From assembly GCA_036505275.1 (NCBI GenBank), contig DASXTS010000311.1, positions 1 through 12,500 on the forward strand: 12,500 nt of DNA, given 5' to 3'. A program made the position numbers and the translations under genes. The stretch is from DASXTS01 sp036505275. Its GTDB lineage: Bacteria > Actinomycetota > Actinomycetes > Mycobacteriales > Pseudonocardiaceae. The notes below the pieces were generated by a model that was not told the DNA's origin, searched no databases, and worked only from the letters and a program-made list of their open reading frames with translations. This document shows, in pieces, positions 11,952 to 12,500 of this stretch (positions are counted from its first letter, which is position 1; each line of letters starts with the position of its first letter).

Positions 11952-12500
11952 TTAGTTGCGGTTGACGGTGAATCGGCCGTCGGCTCGGAAGGTGGCATGG
12001 TACTTGTGCGCCTGCGTGTGGTGATGGCGGCAGGTGAGGACACCATTGTGGTAATCCGTTGGTCCACCGACCGCCCACGGCCGCTTATGGTGAATATCAC
12101 AATGCTGCGCCGGCACCTCACACCCGGCGTACTGGCAGGTGCGGTCCCGCAGCTCGATGGCCCGGCGGATGGCGATCGGCCACACCCGGGTCTTGCGCCC
12201 AATGTCCAGCACCTCACCGGCACTGTTGAGCACCGCGGGAATCACACTGCAATCGCAGGCCAGCATGCGGGCGTCGGCGCCGCTGATCGGCCCCACCCAG
12301 TTCAGGCTTGCCGGCTCCGCGCCCAGCTGCCCGAGCAGCGACTCGTAGGACAGGGTGACCAGCAGGTGCGGCTTCTCCCCGTTCACCTCCGGCAGCCCAC
12401 CGCCGTCCAACGCCCGCCGGCACAACTCGGTCAGCGCGTCGGCGCGGCGTTGCCCGGCGGTGCGCGCGTCGTCGTCGCGGGGTGGGTCGGTCAGCGCGTC
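11952..12500 (-). CDS. DUF222 / 13E12-type HNH endonuclease-like protein, C-terminal part
   Basis: The gene is cut by the window edge; 182 C-terminal residues and the TAA stop are present. DARTAGQRRADALTELCRRAL is the end of a DUF222 (13E12 repeat) domain. LVTLSYESLLGQLGAE, LNWVGPISGADARMLACDCSV and VLDIGRKTRVWPIAIRRAIELRD follow, as usual in this family. The HNH domain (about 115-165) is intact: zinc ligands Cys122, Cys127, Cys157 and probably His160, the catalytic run HCDIHHKRPWAVGGPT, Asn152 and CRHHHTQAH. These genes are often multi-copy in actinobacterial genomes and may behave like mobile or selfish elements, but their nuclease role has rarely been shown. The 3' half has more A/T at synonymous sites than its neighbours, consistent with independent spread. 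It converges on the acetyltransferase gene with a 49-base gap. Confidence 0.9.
   Translation of the reverse strand, partial: DALTDPPRDDDARTAGQRRADALTELCRRALDGGGLPEVNGEKPHLLVTLSYESLLGQLGAEPASLNWVGPISGADARMLACDCSVIPAVLNSAGEVLDIGRKTRVWPIAIRRAIELRDRTCQYAGCEVPAQHCDIHHKRPWAVGGPTDYHNGVLTCRHHHTQAHKYHATFRADGRFTVNRN

Overview
The window is about 70% or more G+C, with GTG starts, 4-base start/stop overlaps and few or no T-tract terminators. This fits a high-GC actinobacterium. Likely homologues of mycobacterial LpqW, MutT2 and PimE, plus a DUF222/13E12-type HNH protein, point to Pseudonocardiales or a relative in the order of the mycobacteria. That placement is inference from gene content, not a taxonomic test.

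Left part, all on the minus strand: the first 66 codons of a lipoprotein, probably a solute-binding protein (1-198); an O6-alkylguanine-DNA alkyltransferase (390-977); an LpqW-type lipoprotein (1080-2900); and a MutT2-like NUDIX hydrolase (3122-3535). The gaps between them hold several clean repeats: an 8-bp dyad over a candidate promoter (323-352), a 10-bp inverted repeat joining the lpqW stop to the ogt leader (1008-1080), and a 22-bp tandem repeat carrying two ACACGTGT palindromes (3026-3073).

Centre: a two-component system on the minus strand (response regulator 5014-5694, histidine kinase 3557-5017) is divergent from a plus-strand operon made of a secreted LolA/RseB-like protein (5786-6925), an ABC ATPase (6922-7998) and an ABC-2 permease (7995-8822). 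The divergent promoter holds three TCTCAG repeats, two of them exactly 11 bp apart, the usual spacing of OmpR-family half-sites. The whole block looks like one self-contained envelope sensing and export module. The kinase gene ends inside a perfect 12-bp inverted repeat.

Right part: a pterin-4a-carbinolamine dehydratase (8841-9128) follows the permease closely and converges, with a 23-bp overlap, on a GT87 polyprenyl-phosphate-mannose mannosyltransferase resembling PimE (9106-10365). The mannosyltransferase starts directly at the stop codon of a lipoprotein serine hydrolase of the beta-lactamase fold (10366-11358). A divergent GNAT acetyltransferase (11408-11902) and the 3' part of a DUF222/HNH endonuclease-like gene (11952-12500) complete the window.

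The most informative overall pattern is synteny. pimE, phhB, mutT2 and lpqW lie close together in Mycobacterium tuberculosis (from memory Rv1159, Rv1159A, Rv1160, Rv1166). Here the same four families recur within 9.3 kb, with the two-component/LolA/ABC module between phhB and mutT2. No stretch over 300 bases lacks a gene, and I saw no tRNA, rRNA, CRISPR array or complete insertion sequence.
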